NCBI GenBank assembly: GCA_038049695.1
Contig: CP142451.1
Span: 6,446,001 to 6,510,000 of the forward strand
DNA: 64,000 nt
Source of the DNA: Cinnamomum chago
Taxonomy: Eukaryota > Streptophyta > Magnoliopsida > Laurales > Lauraceae
Reading direction: 5' to 3'
A program made the position numbers and the translations under genes. Position 1 is the first letter of the stretch. Every line of letters starts with the position of its first letter. A model generated the notes under the pieces. The model searched no databases, was not told the DNA's origin, and was given only the letters and a program-made list of their open reading frames with translations. Shown piece by piece: positions 1 to 11,423 of the stretch.

Positions 1-238
1 ACATAGGCATAAGATGGATGAATTGCAGCAGCCCAACACTAGCACATGATGACACGCTTTCTCATCTCTGGTGTCTCTCTCTTTAGCAGCTTCCAAGGGA
101 CCTTGTGCCTTCTCCGGTGCATCTGAAGGTTCTAATCAAGCTGAATTTACCTTGATCCAAGTTAATACCCAAACATATACAATATTGAAAGAGTGATCCA
201 AGATAATTCAAGCAGTTACCTCCAAATTACTAAATGCA

Positions 239-607
239 CCTTGTTTCGAAATTTACTACTGTGGTCTCCAAAATGAAGTTTTGAATAGTGATATGTGTTG
301 AGTGAGGATGCCATTCTGTTTTTCAAGAAGTTTAGGACCCAATTAGTGGATCAATTGCACATAGCAAATTAGGTAATGCATAATATGCATTTGTCGTGTG
401 TTCAATAAACTCCCAACCACAAACCTTGTTTCGAAATTTACTACTGTGGTCTCCAAAATGAAGTTCTGAATAGTGATATGTGTTGAGTGAGGATGCCATT
501 CTGTTTTTCAGGAAGTTTAGGACCCAATTAGTGGATCAACTGCACATATCAAATTAGGTAATGCATAATATGCATTTGTCGTGTGTTCAATAAACTCCCA
601 ACCACAA
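239..607. repeat. Tandem duplication, 185 bp x 2
   Basis: The unit starting CCTTGTTTCGAAATTT at 239 recurs at 424 with only a few substitutions. The second copy runs to about 607 and is followed by poly(A). High identity points to a recent local duplication, probably inside an intron of the putative gene above. Confidence 0.9.
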
Positions 608-1530
608 TCAAGTAAAAAAAAAAAAAAAAGCTTATTCCAATTTGCTACAAATAACTATTTTTTTATTTGTTTCTAACCCATCAATGGTTTTAAATTTGTC
701 AATGAGGAGAACTTCTCCTTGATCTAAGCAAACTTTTGAGCAAGTCACTGAAATTACTACAAACAGAACAGAAATCACAAAACCTATTAAATGACATTAT
801 TTCACATACATGATCCAGGTCCCAACTCCCAAGAACATTGATAACTTGCAACAATAAGATATAACCCCTACAGAAAAACCAGTACATTATTACAGAAAAA
901 GAATGCCAAAGAATAAGATAATGATTTTGCTCCTCCCTCCAGGAAGAAAATAATCAAATAATGCCAACAGAACAGACTTCAAATGCTGCAGTAAAAGGAA
1001 CTCTGAAAAAGGGGACCTTGGAAGAACTGAGATGGCTATAAAAGCAACTACTCTTCTTTAAATACATGTCACCCGATAGCATTCAAGAAAAAATGCCAGA
1101 TAGAAACATTTAGAACAGGATTAGGTGCTGACAAATGACACTAAAACACAACATTGATAAACTTTCAAGACAATGACTACTACTACTGGGTCAAAGTTCG
1201 GATTGCTTTATTGTTGAGAACACCCAAGAAACAAATTATATTAAACTTGAGCGTGTCATGAGACGAAACTTGAAGGCCCTAGCTATCATTCTCTTGATGA
1301 CCTTTTATGAGTGACAAAAATCTCAACCTATCTTCCAAGTTCAACAAAGAAGATTCAATATGCCAAATAGAAAAAAAAAATGCATAAGTGCAGAAATTGG
1401 TGACATTTCTAGCTAGCGAAACAGATCACATTCCCACACAAGAAAAGAGGTAAGAAATATGTAGAATGGGAAAAAAAAATGAAAAAAACAATAAAAACCC
1501 TAACCTGATTTTGTAGTGAATGACTCGACA

Positions 1531-1556
1531 GGAGAGAGAGAGAGAGAGAGAGAGAG
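1531..1556. repeat. (GA)n microsatellite
   Basis: Uninterrupted GA dinucleotides, read as (CT)n on the minus strand. This is the kind of tract common in plant 5' leaders. Confidence 0.9.
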
Positions 1557-1864
1557 GAATGGTGGAGCATGATGGTACAGCCAGATGGTGGGAAGATGGT
1601 CGAGGTCTACCGGTACTGCATAAGGGTTGGAGATGACCTTGGGTCTTTGTTCCTTGATCAGAGAGGAAAATGAATGAGACTACAGTTGTAGTAATGCGGA
1701 GTCCAGCCACCTCTGGGCTTGTCGGAGCAGGTCTGATCGCCTCCAATCGTAGTAGCTATCGTCGTCGTCTCCCTGGTAGCAGCAGTAAGAAAAACGATTG
1801 GAGATGAGAGAGGGCTTTGTAATCGAGAGACCTCGGGCCTTTTGATTCAGCGCAGAAAATGGGC

Positions 1865-1872
1865 ATTATATA
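1865..1872 (-). promoter_or_regulatory. TATA-box candidate
   Basis: The minus strand reads TATATAATG after a C/G-rich GGGGG stretch. A start site about 30 bases downstream would fall near 1840, at the beginning of a leader-like pyrimidine-rich sequence. It is supported only by the motif and position. Confidence 0.35.
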
Positions 1873-2769
1873 CCCCCTCTTAAAAAGCAATGATTTATGG
1901 AGTCTGATGGGGGGGTGTCGGACCGTAGATATCCTCTCTTCAGTAGATTTGGGATTTTGGAATTCTTCTCACCATGGTGCACCCAAACAAGGGATTTTCG
2001 CAATAGCGCGGAAAACTGATATGGATTCCTCTTAGAGGATTTTTGCCAAACGTGCCCTAAATATGATACAGCGAGTGATCTTCCACAATTTCCACAATTC
2101 CCACTTACTGGGATATGTTAAACCCCACTGGGGCCCACTTAACGAGTATGAATCAAATTAAAGGTGACAAAGCTTGACCCGACTGACCAACTCGGCTCGT
2201 ATTTGACTGTGTAAAATGTGGATTAGTGATGAGGCAAATTTGCTTACCCACATAAAAAAAGGGCCGAATTAATCTGCCCCGTAAATATTTTTCTGATTTG
2301 GCCCACTGGATAGGAGTGAAACAATCAAGCTGATTTAAGAGTGAATTGAAATGTGTGATAATTGATACCAGGTGCCAACACCACTCAATGATGAGTGTGT
2401 TTGTGGGGAACCAATCTTTCGTGATTTTCTTCACTTTTTATCTTGTTTGGGCAAATTCACTTCTAGAGTGAATTGAAATGAGTTGGCTCAATTTGAGAGA
2501 CATGAAAATGATAGTCAAATTAAAAGAGAATAAAATGCATTCATCAAATGGATGGTGGACCATGCTATCACATTGGATGGACCACTTGTAAGATTGCCCA
2601 TCTTGGTCTCCTTTGAGTCATTCCTGCTAAAACCTTGGAGGGCTCAATTCAGAGGTCGGGTCAGGTCCATGGACGACCCAGACTTAATTATTTTTTCCTA
2701 TACCTAGACCCAGCTCCAATTGACACATGTGGACCCAGACTAACTCAAGGCATGTCTCAAAGGCCAATC

Positions 2770-2771
<2 letters not shown>

Positions 2772-2810
<39 letters not shown>
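2772..2810. repeat. (AT)n microsatellite
   Basis: Nearly 20 AT units, followed by GATATATAAG. Confidence 0.95.
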
Positions 2811-2813
<3 letters not shown>

Positions 2814-3064
2814 ATATAAGAGTAATTTTCAGGACCTGCTCATTGAAATACTTGGCCTACGGGGCCCACCTGGAAGCATTAACAATCAAGGTGGGCAAGG
2901 GTTTGAAAGATCTCCTTTTGACAATGGAAACCACTCGATTTGGGAACTATACTTTTCAACAGGGTTGGGTAAAAACTAGGTTGAGTTGACCATAGGTTTT
3001 GCTTTTGGTTGAGACCCAACTAGTGGCCCACCTGTTTTAGACATCGTAGCTTGATAAGTTTCGC

Positions 3065-3160
3065 TGGCCAATTTGCATGATCAATCGAATGGCCTCCCAG
3101 TTGGATTGACTTTTTGAGTGGTTGAGATTTATCACAGGGTGAGGCCAGGTTGTTCCATGT
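3065..3160. repeat. Dispersed repeat, copy 1 (partner at 48.96 kb)
   Basis: About 95 bases around GGGTGAGGCCAGGTTGTTCC are repeated in the same orientation at 48963-49062 with roughly 90% identity. This is a short fragment of an unclassified interspersed repeat. Confidence 0.8.
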
Positions 3161-5341
3161 AGGGGTGGTGATGAGTCAGGCCAGGCTGAACACTATGTGA
3201 GATTTACTGAGGTTGGCATCTCATAATGCAATTTGTTGGGCTCAGTCAGGTTCAGATCAGTCGCGAGTATCGCCACCACCCATCCCTGAAAGTATCATAT
3301 ATTTGTACAATTGGGTATACCCAACTGGACCCAATCTGGACGACCACCATTGGATTGACAAAATCTTGAACAAGTGGGTAAAACACAGTGATCAATATAG
3401 CCGTTGGCCTGATGAAATTGACTTATAAGATTTTGATAAAAAGTAAATAGCATGGGTGTTAGAGGTATATCAACAACGATTAGGATTCTCAAAAGGTGCG
3501 CCCCACTTGAAACTTTTAAATGTCCAATTTCAAACTATCAGCTAGTCTAAAAAGAACATTGTAAAAATAGGTATTAAAGTAAATAGCTCCCAATGTTTCC
3601 CAGGTCGTGTTTCATATTATTCCGTTGACCATACACGATCATCAGACAGAAAAATTCACCTAAGCATTAAGCCCCGATTCCTTGCCATGTTTGGTCAATC
3701 TATTTTCAGGAATCAATAAAATCTTTGAACCAAATGGATCATAGGAATCCTTGGAATTTAATTTGTATTAATTAGAAAAGCTTCTCTAGTTCAATAAGTG
3801 TAATGGGGTGACAAAAAGATCTCACTGGGGATCAGATTTTGTGGATAAAAAAAAAAAAAAAAAACATTTGAATCATCCCAGCACTTGATTTAACAGCCTA
3901 GAAATGCACACGTGTGCATTCAGAGGCTTTTGTGACCTTTGTATCTAAACCATAAGAGATGCTCTTGATACAAACCGTGAGAGGTATCTCTCAGAAGAAC
4001 ATCTTTCATATATACTAGCACAAACACACGCACGCACACAGATTTAAATCTATTTATGTGGGTGACATTTTAAAGATCTAAGCGGTTCACATAATACTTC
4101 AACCCATTTTTACACTAGTGGACCCAAGATCTGTTTTCATTTTAGTGATGTTCACCATTGGATTGAGGAAAATTTGATCAAATTATGATTGCTTTCAATA
4201 AATGATACTGATAAGAAAAACTACTAACAGATTATTACTTTTACTAAATCACTCACTTTAATAAAGCATGACCCGCATTCTATGGACCCTAACATTCTAT
4301 TTAATGTTCAGTTGGTTCTCCCTTCACTGCATGAAGTTTCATTCAATTGGGCGATTTTCACCATTGAATTGGATGATCACGATTTGAATTGTTCTTCAAT
4401 TCAAGTATCTGAGCCTCAATTTCGAGTTCAGATCCAACCCCTTTCTTTGGATTTGTGTCTTTTAATTTTAAACTAGGGTTAGATTACTGGCCGTTAACCT
4501 TGGCCCAAGTCGGGTTCAGGTCTGTGTATGGGTCCCTTGTTAGGAATTCAGGTTCTGGACATGACCCATAATTGTTTCAAAACAAGTAAAGACTTTGGAA
4601 CATCGGACAGGATAACGTTGCAAGGTTCACAGGGGAGAATCATTAGTTATTGTCATTCTTCTGCAGATAATATATTGACTAATCTGAAACTTATCATCAG
4701 ATGGAACCAGAAAGATTGAACCACTGAAGACCCTATTGGTTTCATGGTATCAAACTGCTTGAGATTTCTGTGGCCTTAACTCCTGAAGTTGTGAGAAAAC
4801 ATGAATATGGAAATTTAAAAAGAAGATAATGATGACTCGAGGCTTGATGATTGATCACCCATCCTTGTATGGAATCTTCATCATTTCTCTATCAGCATGA
4901 AGAAAAATTTTATGACAACAGGAACTCCTGTCCTTTATACATGTTGCGGTCACATGTACCACAACAGAATAGGTAGGGAAGAAGCGGTTGGCAAACTTAC
5001 CCAAAAAGCTTAAGCTGATATAGAACGGTACGTATGACATTATATATCAAGGTTACAACACAATATAAAAGAAAAGTCGGCACAAATCACATGTAATCAC
5101 TTAGGACTCACCAAATGAGAGAAATAGCATGCCCAATGGATGATAGGTCAACCAAAAACCCCTAGGGATAATTTATTACAAGAGTTGATTCACAAACACC
5201 TAAAAAAATATGATCAGACCTTTCTAGCGCAAGCATTTTATACGTTCCTCAAAAGAAAGAAGCCCTTAAAAACTAATTAATTCAAACCCCAAGTTTTTAA
5301 GAGTAAAAGCCATCAAAGATTGTGTTTATGAATTGGAAGCT

Positions 5342-5342
5342 C

Positions 5343-5397
<55 letters not shown>
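5342..5397. repeat. Compound (GT)n(GA)n microsatellite
   Basis: About ten GT units run directly into about seventeen GA units. Confidence 0.95.
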
Positions 5398-5399
<2 letters not shown>

Positions 5400-6368
5400 T
5401 TGAACTCTCCTGTGCTCAGCCAGAACAAAAGAAAGCAGTGGGCCCCAAAGGCTCGTTGACCCTACGAAGTAGGGCGTAGGCCCATGGCTGACGTGGGCAG
5501 TTGAATGCTGGGCCCGTGAGTGAGCTTGGCTATAAAATCAGCTGTCCAAAGTTGAGCTCTTTGATTTTTTGAGGACCCTTGGACCCTTAGCCTATCCTCT
5601 CAAAGTGCCAATTAGTTTTGGGCTAATTCATCCATGTCATCCATCACACCTGCATCAGTAAGCTAGAACAAGATTTTATGCCACAACAGTATGTTTTCTC
5701 AGCTATCCTTTGGACGCGAGGATTTCTGACTGGATTGATCAAATCTCTGGGTCCATGAATTCATATCTATTAACTCATTTATAGATTGGTTAGGATTTGT
5801 TTTTTCACAAATTCATGGATTTATGATGAATCTCAAGAAGGTGTGAACTTAGAAGTTGAAATCTAATTCTACCCAAGAAAGCATCAGATGCAACATCTGA
5901 AATCCAAAGCGCGGATTTCTACAGGGAGAATCTCCATTTAAAACCCTTGCCATTCTTCTCCTACTATATCTTTCTCAACATGTATCAAGTTTGAGCAAGT
6001 CTACACATTTAATGTGATAATGGTTTTACATTTATCATTTAAGTGAATACACGTTAGTGTAATTGATCACACATAATCCAGCAAACATCAAAACAAAAAC
6101 AAATTCCTGAAACAAAGAATTCTTGCAACCAATAGTTATTTAAACACAATACTTTTATTAGCAGATTTTAGAATCTTTCAGGTGAAATTGAGTTCGGAAA
6201 TTATGAAAAATTGCAGACGAAGAAGAGAAATCATTACCGAGAGGTAGAGAGAGAGAGAGAGATTACAGAACCCAGAATCGAAATGGAAATGTTGTAGTTA
6301 CTATTTCCTCCGGTTTCAACGCTTGTATGGTCCAAAGCCAAGGCAGGCAGCTGACACTTTTTCATCAT

Positions 6369-9300
6369 CTACCAGTCCGATTTAGAGAAAAAAGGTTGGA
6401 GTCGTTGCTTGATGTCATTGTCTTCCCACTCCAATGCTTCCCACCATGAACTCTCTCCTTCAATCTTCTTTAGTGCAGGTGCTACAATATTGGTGCCATT
6501 GGAGAGGAAGGAGAGACTCTTCAACTTGGGACATTCATAAATTTCAATAGTTTCTAGTGATGGCCATTCGAAATTAGAAAACCCTCGGCAAATGCTAACC
6601 AATTCCGGAAGATCAAAGAGCTCAATATACTTGATATTAGGGAGGATGAGTCTATCATTATTATAACTTATAACATTATGGGTATGGCTTGCGACAGACA
6701 TCTCCTCCTCCTCTTCAATTTCTATTATCTCTTCCATCTTCGAACAATTCGAAACCTCGAAGTATTCTAAACTGCAGAGTTGTAGAATAATACCCAATTG
6801 GAAAACCTTCTTCAAATTATCACAACCAGATAAGTTTAGATGTGTTAGTTTGGAGAGGCTTCCGGGCAGCAATGGACCATCCGATAAGCTTCTCAATTCA
6901 GGAAGAGTCCCAAGCTTAAGAATCTCCAAATTGGGTAGCAGTGCACAAGTCTTCTGTTGCTCATCTCCATCAAAGAGAATTTCCATCTTTTCACAGCCTT
7001 CGACCGTACATTCTTTCAACTCATTCATGTTTGCCAGGCCCAATTCCGAAAGCTTTCTTACTGTGCCATGATCCAATAGATGAAAAAAGGAACAATGAGC
7101 AAGGGTCTCCATAATGGCGGCGGCATGTGACATCCCAAGACCACCATTATATACCAAACATCTTTCCCATTCATGATATAGAGAATCATAAACAATCAAT
7201 GTATCCGTTATCTCAGTGCCAACCCGAAACCGGAATCTCCTAAACCAGGAGGTTTTTTTCACCGATTTGCTATGACGTAGAAAATGCTCGAGACATTCCA
7301 CTTTTGGAAAGTATGCATCGAGATAAGTAAGATGTTCCAATCTGCATAATTCTTCAACCACAACTTCCATGCTTTCATCATCCCACTGTTCCTTTTCAAA
7401 ACAAACATCGCCAACAGAGACACACAAGCTCAGTTCTTCTAAATATGGAAGCTTTGGAATTATTCCAGTTGGAACTCTCAACTTCATGTTCCATTCTTTA
7501 GTGTCCTTTCGAGAAAAGTCGCGGGATTGAAATCCCACTATCAAACGTTTCAAACGAGTTAGTTCTCCGACCTCTCTAGGCAGATATTTAATTCCTGTGG
7601 AGCCTCCCAAATGAAGCACCACCAGTTGCATGAGCGCTCCTACTTGGGATGGAAGTTCTTTTAATTTACGACAATCCTTCAAATAGACACCACGGAGATT
7701 AACCAAGTTACACAAGGAAGACGGCAATGACTTTATTTTTGTCCCACTCAAGTCTAGAATACATAGAGAATGCATACATTCAAAGAAGGAATCGGGGATC
7801 ATTGTTAGATGATCATTATATTGCAACAATAATGTGGACAAAGTGCTACAGTTCGGCTTCTCCAACTCCAGTAGACTGACCAAACTACATTGCATTAATG
7901 ATATCTTTTGTGATTGCAACCATTCCTTCTCCTCTGGTGGATGCTTTACATGCTTACCAGTTTTTACTAAGAACCCTGAAGCTTCTTTCAATGCAAAATC
8001 CCTTATAATGTCATGCATTTTGACACATTCTTCACTATCATCAGCTCTCTCCAACAATGATGCATCAGCAAGATACATTACCATGTCGTGACCCTCATCC
8101 CGTGCCTCTTCAATGCTATCAACTTGTTGAATGTAGCCCTCCAACCAACAATACTCTACCAATTCAGTTATCCGTATCTTATGGTCTTCCGGGTATAATG
8201 AGCAATACAAAAACAAGTTCCTTTCAGAATCTTTAGGTAATCGATTATAACTGATTCTCAAGCAGGAGAACACTTCATTTTCTACGCCTTCAATTTGAGA
8301 TGTACATGGTAATTGCAGTTTCCTTAGTGTATTCCTCCACCTAGGAACAGAATCATTCTTTCTCAATGATGAACCAATAACAATGATGGCAAGTGGTAAA
8401 CCACCACACTTTTTAACGATATCTCTAGCAATTGGTTTGATACGAGGAGACACGGCAACTTCTCCAACTTTTTCATTGAAGAGGCTCCATGCCTCCTCTT
8501 CGGATAATCTCTCCATTTGTATTTCCACATCTGTTTCCATCCGCCGACAGACGCCAAGATCTCGAGTGGTCAACAAGACTTTACATCCATTATCTTGATT
8601 TAGAATTGGGATCCCAACATCAGACAAATCTATTTTTTCCCAAATATCATCTAAAATCAATAAGAACTTCTTCCCACTTAAGTTTTTAGATATGGATGCC
8701 CTTAGTCGATCGACAGATTTATCTTCTTCATTACATTTTAGACGTTCTGCAATATCATTTTGCACCTTTTTTCGACTTCCTTCTCCTGAGACAGTTATCC
8801 AGATGACGATGTCAAACATGCAGGATTCTTCCATTCGATTGTTCAACAATTTCAAAGTTCTTGTCTTTCCAATGCCACCCATTCCCCAAATTCCAATCTT
8901 TCGGATTCCGACATCTCCTATATGCCCTAATATCTTCTGCAATCTAGGCTCAGAGTCGGTTAATGAATTAATTTCTACAATTTGTGGCTCAACTTTCTCC
9001 AATGGTGCATTAGAAAACTCTTTTCCCTTCAACTTTGGTCGTTTATTTTTAAGATCGGTGATTTCCTCGATAACATCACCTACACGTTTGCCCAATCTCG
9101 GCCTTGATAAAACATTAGAACACCGCATATGCTCTTCTTTAATGGACTGCACCTCAATTTCTAACTTTTTCACATCTTCAAGCCATAATTTGCTTTCGCT
9201 TGTTGCCACATTTGGTGATTCTCTAGTTATTTTTTCCAAATCATCCCTCCGGGCAAATAAATGCTGAGCATTTTTGTCCAGTTGTTCCATTTTCTTTTCG

Positions 9301-9386
9301 GGATTTGTAATGTAATCAATTGTTGGATTACCAAAAATATCATGCACAAGCTTCCCAATTTCTAAGACCGATTGAATTTTGTCCAT
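6369..9386 (-). CDS. CC-NB-LRR disease resistance protein, At4g27190/RPS5-like
   Basis: Intracellular nucleotide-switch immune receptor of the CNL class. Such proteins detect pathogen effectors, directly or through guarded host proteins, and trigger defence and cell death. Intact, 1005 codons, no intron in the coding part. Seen: N-terminal coiled-coil region (about 1-130); P-loop GMGGIGKT at 168-175; RNBS-A FDIVIWITVS at 191-200; kinase-2 LLILDDIW at 242-249, whose final W marks a CNL rather than a TIR type; RNBS-B KVLLTTRD at 269-276; GLPLA at 329-333; RNBS-D LFLYCSLYPED at 391-401; MHD at 457-459; then leucine-rich repeats to the end, with the WWEALEW-type tail typical of this subgroup. Start: the ATG at 9386-9384 is chosen because the sequence upstream reads TTTCTCAACAG|GC, a good 3' splice site, so the in-frame codons further 5' are intronic. 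All nucleotide-binding motifs look intact, so it is probably functional. A truncated relative lies 1.3 kb upstream. Confidence 0.95.
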   Translation of the reverse strand: MDKIQSVLEIGKLVHDIFGNPTIDYITNPEKKMEQLDKNAQHLFARRDDLEKITRESPNVATSESKLWLEDVKKLEIEVQSIKEEHMRCSNVLSRPRLGKRVGDVIEEITDLKNKRPKLKGKEFSNAPLEKVEPQIVEINSLTDSEPRLQKILGHIGDVGIRKIGIWGMGGIGKTRTLKLLNNRMEESCMFDIVIWITVSGEGSRKKVQNDIAERLKCNEEDKSVDRLRASISKNLSGKKFLLILDDIWEKIDLSDVGIPILNQDNGCKVLLTTRDLGVCRRMETDVEIQMERLSEEEAWSLFNEKVGEVAVSPRIKPIARDIVKKCGGLPLAIIVIGSSLRKNDSVPRWRNTLRKLQLPCTSQIEGVENEVFSCLRISYNRLPKDSERNLFLYCSLYPEDHKIRITELVEYCWLEGYIQQVDSIEEARDEGHDMVMYLADASLLERADDSEECVKMHDIIRDFALKEASGFLVKTGKHVKHPPEEKEWLQSQKISLMQCSLVSLLELEKPNCSTLSTLLLQYNDHLTMIPDSFFECMHSLCILDLSGTKIKSLPSSLCNLVNLRGVYLKDCRKLKELPSQVGALMQLVVLHLGGSTGIKYLPREVGELTRLKRLIVGFQSRDFSRKDTKEWNMKLRVPTGIIPKLPYLEELSLCVSVGDVCFEKEQWDDESMEVVVEELCRLEHLTYLDAYFPKVECLEHFLRHSKSVKKTSWFRRFRFRVGTEITDTLIVYDSLYHEWERCLVYNGGLGMSHAAAIMETLAHCSFFHLLDHGTVRKLSELGLANMNELKECTVEGCEKMEILFDGDEQQKTCALLPNLEILKLGTLPELRSLSDGPLLPGSLSKLTHLNLSGCDNLKKVFQLGIILQLCSLEYFEVSNCSKMEEIIEIEEEEEMSVASHTHNVISYNNDRLILPNIKYIELFDLPELVSICRGFSNFEWPSLETIEIYECPKLKSLSFLSNGTNIVAPALKKIEGESSWWEALEWEDNDIKQRLQPFFSKSDW

Positions 9387-9388
9387 GC

Positions 9389-9820
9389 CTGTTGAGAAAT
9401 TAAAAGACAATTAGGAAAAGATGAACAAAAGCATCAATACCATCCAGATTATGTAATACTCACAAACATATGTAACGGTTAGGAAATTCAAAATGACAAG
9501 TGTCAAGCAACTGTGAAATAAATATTTCTATATTGAAATTCCCAAACGAGTGATGTTGCTCTCTAGATCCCCTTTTAATATTACAATAATGACCCCTGGA
9601 CTTTATCTTTATATACAAGTATTACAATCCGTCAACCACCTTAATCGACGGTCAAACCTATCTTTTTACGTCAAATTCAACTAGCAAATTTATAAAAGAC
9701 AAAAAATGTTGTTCCCTTATACCTCTTTGTAGCAGACAGTGTTTAAAATTAAAATAACTTTAACCAAAATATTTTACAATATTCACCTTGATCTAAATTG
9801 AGTTAGCATGGTATTCTTAC
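9389..9820 (-). other. Putative 5'-leader intron of the NB-LRR gene
   Basis: The minus strand has GGAAACTATG|GTAAGAATAC as donor (GT at 9820-9819) and TTTCTCAACAG as acceptor two bases before the ATG. Both sites are conserved in the duplicated copy at 10.8-11.3 kb (acceptor TTCTTAATAG). This is inferred from consensus sites alone. Transcript data would settle it. Confidence 0.45.
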
Positions 9821-9996
9821 CATAGTTTCCTTTTCAATGTTGTTTTTTTTTTTTTTTGGTAAAAGTTTCCTTTTCAAGGTTAAAGTTCATAAATTACAGT
9901 ATTGCAGGGGGTATTTTTTGTCCTCTAAGTAGGCTTCAATATGAGTATGGTCAGGTCGGATTGTGTTGAGGCCAATGTGAGCTTGCCCCAACCATA

Positions 9997-10636
9997 CTGT
10001 AAGGACCCAATCCCAAGGTCTTTAATGTGATTATTGTGGTTTTTGCTATTTAATTTAGACCATAGATTGGATCTGCTTGGACCCCACCCATTCATTGAAT
10101 TAAATTAGTGCTTTGTGTAACTTCATCATATTTTGTGTGGGACCCAACATTGATGATGGAGATTAAATCTTAGTACACTAGACTTCATTAAGGGAATTAA
10201 ACCCAGTCAAATGGGAATTCCATGTTGTGGATATTGTCAGTTTGAGCACTCTCTCCACCTTCACGATCTTTCCTCCCACTAGAACTTCATCTCCTCCTTA
10301 TTTGGAGGATCTTACTTGCACAACCCATTTGTTTCTGTACCACCTTCCAACCTTTCTTCCTCTCATACGATCTCTCTCCCCCGCTAGTTCTCTCCCCCAA
10401 GATTCTCCGGCAAAGAGTTCTCTTCCAGGTAACTCCCCACCCCTCTTTCTCTGTTGTTTTATTTTTTTCCTATTGACTATAGTTACTTTCTATTTATTTC
10501 CCCATTTGTAGTTTCTGCTGGGACTGCATGTAGCTCTGCTTCTCTCCCTTCTTTTCTTTTACTTTTGATGTTGTGGGATCCATTATTTTATTTAATTCTT
10601 TGTTTTCAATGATATGATGTGCTGCCACCTAAATCT
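9997..10636. other. Insert separating the two NB-LRR 5' copies
   Basis: These 640 bases sit between duplicated block A (ending at about 9996) and block B (starting at about 10637) and match neither. The insert starts TGTAAGGACCC and has a pyrimidine-rich middle with a donor-like CCAG|GTAACT at about 10428. The reading frame at 10227-10511 is low-complexity S/P/L and unconvincing. It may be a remnant of the gene body deleted from the second copy, or a mobile-element fragment. No target duplication was found. Confidence 0.4.
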
Positions 10637-11423
10637 TTGTTTTCCAAATCATCCCTCCCGACAGATAAATGCTGAGCATTTTTGTCCAGTTGTCCCATTT
10701 TCTTTTCGGGATTTGTAATGTAATCAATTGTTGGATTACCAAAAGTATCATACACGAGCTTCCCAGTTTCTAAAACTGATTGAATTTTATCCATGCCTAT
10801 TAAGAAATTAAAAGACAATTAGGAAAAGATGAACAATAGCAACAATACCATCCAGATTATGTAATACTCACAAACACATGTAATGGTTTGGAAATTCAAA
10901 ATGACAAGTGTCAAGCAACTGTGAAATAAATAGTTCTTGATATGAAGATTTTGCTATATAAATTGAAATTCCAAAACGAGTGATGTTGCTCTCTAGATAT
11001 ATGTGTCCCTTTTAATATTATAATAATGACCCCTGGACTTTATCTTTATATACAAGTATTACAATCCATCAACCACCTTAATCAACGGTCAAACTTGTCT
11101 TTTTACCTCAAATTCAACTAGCAAATTTATAAAAGACAAAAAATGATGTTACCATATACCTCTTTGTAGCAGACAGTGTTTGAAATTAAAATAACTTTAA
11201 CCAAAATGTTTTACAATATTCACCTTGATCTGAATTGAGTTAGCATGGTATTCTTACCATAGTTTCCTTTTCAAGGTTTTTTTTTTGGTAAAAGTTTCCC
11301 TTTCAAGGTTAAAGTTCATATATTACAGTATTGTAGGGGGTATTTTTTGTCCTCTAAGTAGGCTTCAATATGAGTATGGTCAGGTCGGATTGTGTTGAGG
11401 ACAATGTGAGCTTGCCCCAACAT
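10637..11423 (-). repeat. Duplicated NB-LRR 5' region (block B)
   Basis: This block aligns with 9231-9996: the first codons of the resistance gene, the leader intron and about 170 bases further upstream. It has small indels, for example about 18 and 6 bases extra in block B near 10935-11010. Similarity stops sharply at CTTGCCCCAAC on the upstream side and inside codon 51 on the gene side. It fits a tandem gene duplication followed by deletion of nearly all of the second gene. Confidence 0.9.
10642..10794 (-). pseudogene. NB-LRR gene stump (first 51 codons)
   Basis: The ATG at 10794 starts a frame nearly identical to the N-terminus of the intact resistance gene (MDKIQSVLETGKLVYDTFGN and onward). 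It diverges after residue 51 (DDLE) and stops about 10 codons later. The coiled-coil start remains, but there is no NB-ARC or LRR, so no receptor can be made. The leader-intron acceptor is preserved. A short CC-only peptide could in principle still be expressed, but nothing here shows that it is. Confidence 0.9.

Larger units (their letters stand above)
1..1845 (-). other. Possible 5' part of an unrecognised minus-strand gene
   Basis: Read on the minus strand, a TATA-like box near 1870 is followed by about 330 bases of GC-balanced, pyrimidine-rich leader-like sequence. It contains a (CT)n tract and ends in CAG|GTTAGG at about 1506/1505, which fits a 5' splice donor. From there to about 140 the sequence is AT-rich and intron-like, including the 185-bp tandem duplication. 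Positions 1-137 are open in one minus-strand frame after a CTTCAG acceptor-like site. I recognise no protein domain, and the long reading frame at 1426-1746 has no ATG, so it is probably leader. The gene would continue beyond the left edge. It could also be a non-coding transcript or chance. Confidence 0.25.
1873..6368. other. Intergenic, AT-rich, no gene seen
   Basis: No reading frame here has recognisable protein similarity. The stretch holds an (AT)n tract at 2772-2810, a dispersed repeat at about 3065-3160, poly(A) at 3848-3864, a short CA-rich tract at about 4023-4040 and a compound GT/GA tract at 5342-5397. The part near 6240-6360 is the 3' flank of the resistance gene. Confidence 0.7.

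Noticed and set aside
1426..1746. 106-codon frame as a protein gene
   Set aside because: It begins at TTG, not ATG, has low-complexity SLSLSL from the (CT)n tract, and runs across a likely splice donor. It is probably an untranslated leader.
8692..9267. 191-codon plus-strand frame opposite the NB-LRR gene
   Set aside because: Exact antisense shadow of the conserved P-loop/coiled-coil coding region.
10227..10511. 94-codon frame as a gene
   Set aside because: Low-complexity Ser/Pro/Leu sequence from pyrimidine-rich DNA, a donor-like site inside, and no recognisable domain.
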